From Pseudomonadota bacterium (GTDB lineage: Bacteria > Myxococcota_A > Polyangia > Fen-1088): 17,662 nucleotides of DNA. Of this stretch, positions 16,636 through 17,662 are shown piece by piece; within the stretch, counting starts at the first letter, position 1; every line of letters starts with the position of its first letter. A program made the translations under genes and the position numbers. A model generated the notes under the pieces. The model saw only the letters and a program-made list of their open reading frames with translations, had not been told where the DNA came from and did no database searches. The stretch lies in the NCBI GenBank assembly GCA_023438785.1, contig JAEXQJ010000120.1, forward strand, positions 1 through 17,662, written 5' to 3'.

Positions 16636-17487
16636 ATGAAGAAGAGCACGGCCCAGCGGATCTCAGATTACTTGCGAACACGAAGTGCCAACGCTGGATT
16701 CGACTTCGCAAGAATCCAGGAAGGCCGGCCGCTCGATGGCTTCCACCAGTGGGCGGACGGCAGGCCTCTTATCTCCGCAGACCGAGTGGAACAGCACGGT
16801 GGGCGGACCGTGTTTTTCCTCGTGATCGATTGGTACCGCTCCGACGATTGGTACTTGGTGTTGTACCGTCATGATGCCCAGGTGACACACGCAGAAATCT
16901 CACACGAGGATCCCTCTGAGGGCAGTCTTCACTGGAGCTACAAGCCCAAAAAGGGGGACGGCCTCAACGTGAGAAGGACCGCCTATTTTCGGAATCACGT
17001 CGGGGATGCAGGCATTCACCTGGCGATTCCAGCGACGGGAGATGACGGCGTCCGATTCGTGGAGGACCTATTTGGCCTCGTCGAATGCCGCGTCAAGGCC
17101 GACTTGCTCGATCCGCAGGCGCCGGAGATGCGGCGGTCATTCCCAGAAGGAGAGGCGTACGAGCGTCGACACCTGTCCCGCGAGCGAAACTCGGAGCTAA
17201 TTCGCGTAGTCAAGGAAAACGCCGCGGCCCGCGGTCCCCTGGTTTGTCAGGTCTGCACCTTCGACTTTAGCCGACGCTATGGCGTTATTGGGCAGGGATA
17301 CATAGAGGCCCATCACGTCATACCGGTGAGCGAGTTGGGTCCCGGCGCACAAACGCGACCAGAGGAAATCGCTCTTGTCTGCGCCAACTGCCATCGAATG
17401 CTCCACCGAAGGCGCCCCTGGCTGAAGATGAGCGAACTCGCCAACCTGCTCGTCCATGTGGCCGACAGAAGCCCGACTGGGACATAA
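16636..17487 (+). CDS. HNH endonuclease, probably a restriction-type nuclease
   Basis: A 283-residue protein with a C-terminal HNH nuclease domain of the predicted-restriction-enzyme type (COG3183-like). The domain (about 170-262) has FPEGEAYERRHLSRERNSEL, zinc-binding Cys204/Cys207, EAHHVIPVSELG with His226-His227, and LVCANCHRMLH with Cys249, Cys252 and His257. Residues 1-155 form a separate domain that I do not recognise, rich in aromatic and charged residues (FFLVIDWYRSDDWYLVLYRH); it may recognise a particular DNA. Codons such as CTA, GTA, ATT, AGA and AGG, and visibly lower GC than the neighbours, suggest transfer. No methyltransferase gene is within view, so a modification-dependent or solitary role is possible. 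GAGAAT eight bases before the ATG may be a promoter; the Shine-Dalgarno is weak. Confidence 0.88.
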   Translation: MKKSTAQRISDYLRTRSANAGFDFARIQEGRPLDGFHQWADGRPLISADRVEQHGGRTVFFLVIDWYRSDDWYLVLYRHDAQVTHAEISHEDPSEGSLHWSYKPKKGDGLNVRRTAYFRNHVGDAGIHLAIPATGDDGVRFVEDLFGLVECRVKADLLDPQAPEMRRSFPEGEAYERRHLSRERNSELIRVVKENAAARGPLVCQVCTFDFSRRYGVIGQGYIEAHHVIPVSELGPGAQTRPEEIALVCANCHRMLHRRRPWLKMSELANLLVHVADRSPTGT

Positions 17488-17662
17488 AGGCGCAAGCGGG
17501 CGCTTCCCGCCGTGAGAGTGCCATGGTCCACCTCCATGCTCCTGGAGCTCGCTGCGGCGCCGTCAGGGACGGGCGAGGTTGACTCCGACGCGACGTTAGC
17601 GAGTGCACCGGGCGTCCGCGCCCGGTTGCCAGCGAGCGATCAAGGGGCCAGGCGGCGGGCGT
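17488..17662. other. Non-coding right edge with two hairpins
   Basis: No gene is supported in these 175 bases. GCGGG (17496-17500) pairs with CCCGC (17506-17510) just after the HNH stop, a possible short terminator. ACCGGGCG (17607-17614) pairs perfectly with CGCCCGGT (17619-17626) around TCCG. GC content rises again relative to the HNH gene. Confidence 0.5.

Noticed and set aside
17607..17626. Hairpin at the right edge as part of a tRNA
   Set aside because: No anticodon or T-arm consensus and no CCA-type acceptor pairing around it; treated as a simple inverted repeat.

Overview
The window is GC-rich, densely packed chromosomal DNA. I place it, with moderate confidence, in the Myxococcota (former Deltaproteobacteria). 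The reasons are the high GC, the many Asp/Ala/Gly/Pro-rich lipoproteins, a lipoprotein ending in a small Cys-knot motif, two large TonB-C proteins without ExbB/ExbD beside them, and a vgrG module with a PAAR-like partner. No rRNA, tRNA, CRISPR array, transposase or integrase was seen.

Layout. (1) 1-3618, minus strand: a type VI secretion spike operon, transcribed vgrG, then an unknown TPR-like protein, then a PAAR-like protein whose gene runs off the left edge. VgrG ends in a beta-helix of 48-bp (16-residue) repeats. (2) 3619-4013: a long divergent promoter region. (3) 4014-8012: lon protease, a six-helix half-size MFS-like membrane protein, and ttcA (tRNA 2-thiocytidine synthetase) on the opposite strand. 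(4) 8042-11176: two TonB-like proteins of nearly equal length flanking an oppositely oriented lipoprotein with a ZU5-like domain. (5) 11191-13054, minus strand: a divergent argJ and a small EamA-type membrane protein. (6) 13273-16069, plus strand: a lipoprotein with six Tyr-x-Ala-Pro motifs, a SUI1 (eIF1-like)-YwbE fusion protein, and a lipoprotein of unknown family. (7) 16070-16635: a palindrome- and repeat-rich non-coding stretch. It leads into an HNH endonuclease gene (16636-17487) whose codon use is less GC-biased than its neighbours, which suggests transfer. The last 175 bases hold only hairpins.

How the genes fit together. The vgrG-TPR-PAAR set should make and load one T6SS spike. Lon, TtcA, ArgJ and the SUI1-YwbE protein are housekeeping functions in proteolysis, tRNA modification, arginine synthesis and probably ribosome-related work. 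The TonB-like proteins and lipoproteins belong to the envelope. The items most worth following are the SUI1-YwbE fusion, the Y-x-A-P repeat lipoprotein, the vgrG-linked TPR-like protein, and a recurring arrangement in which a -10-like hexamer lies only 6-11 bases before a start codon with no Shine-Dalgarno, suggesting leaderless or near-leaderless mRNAs.
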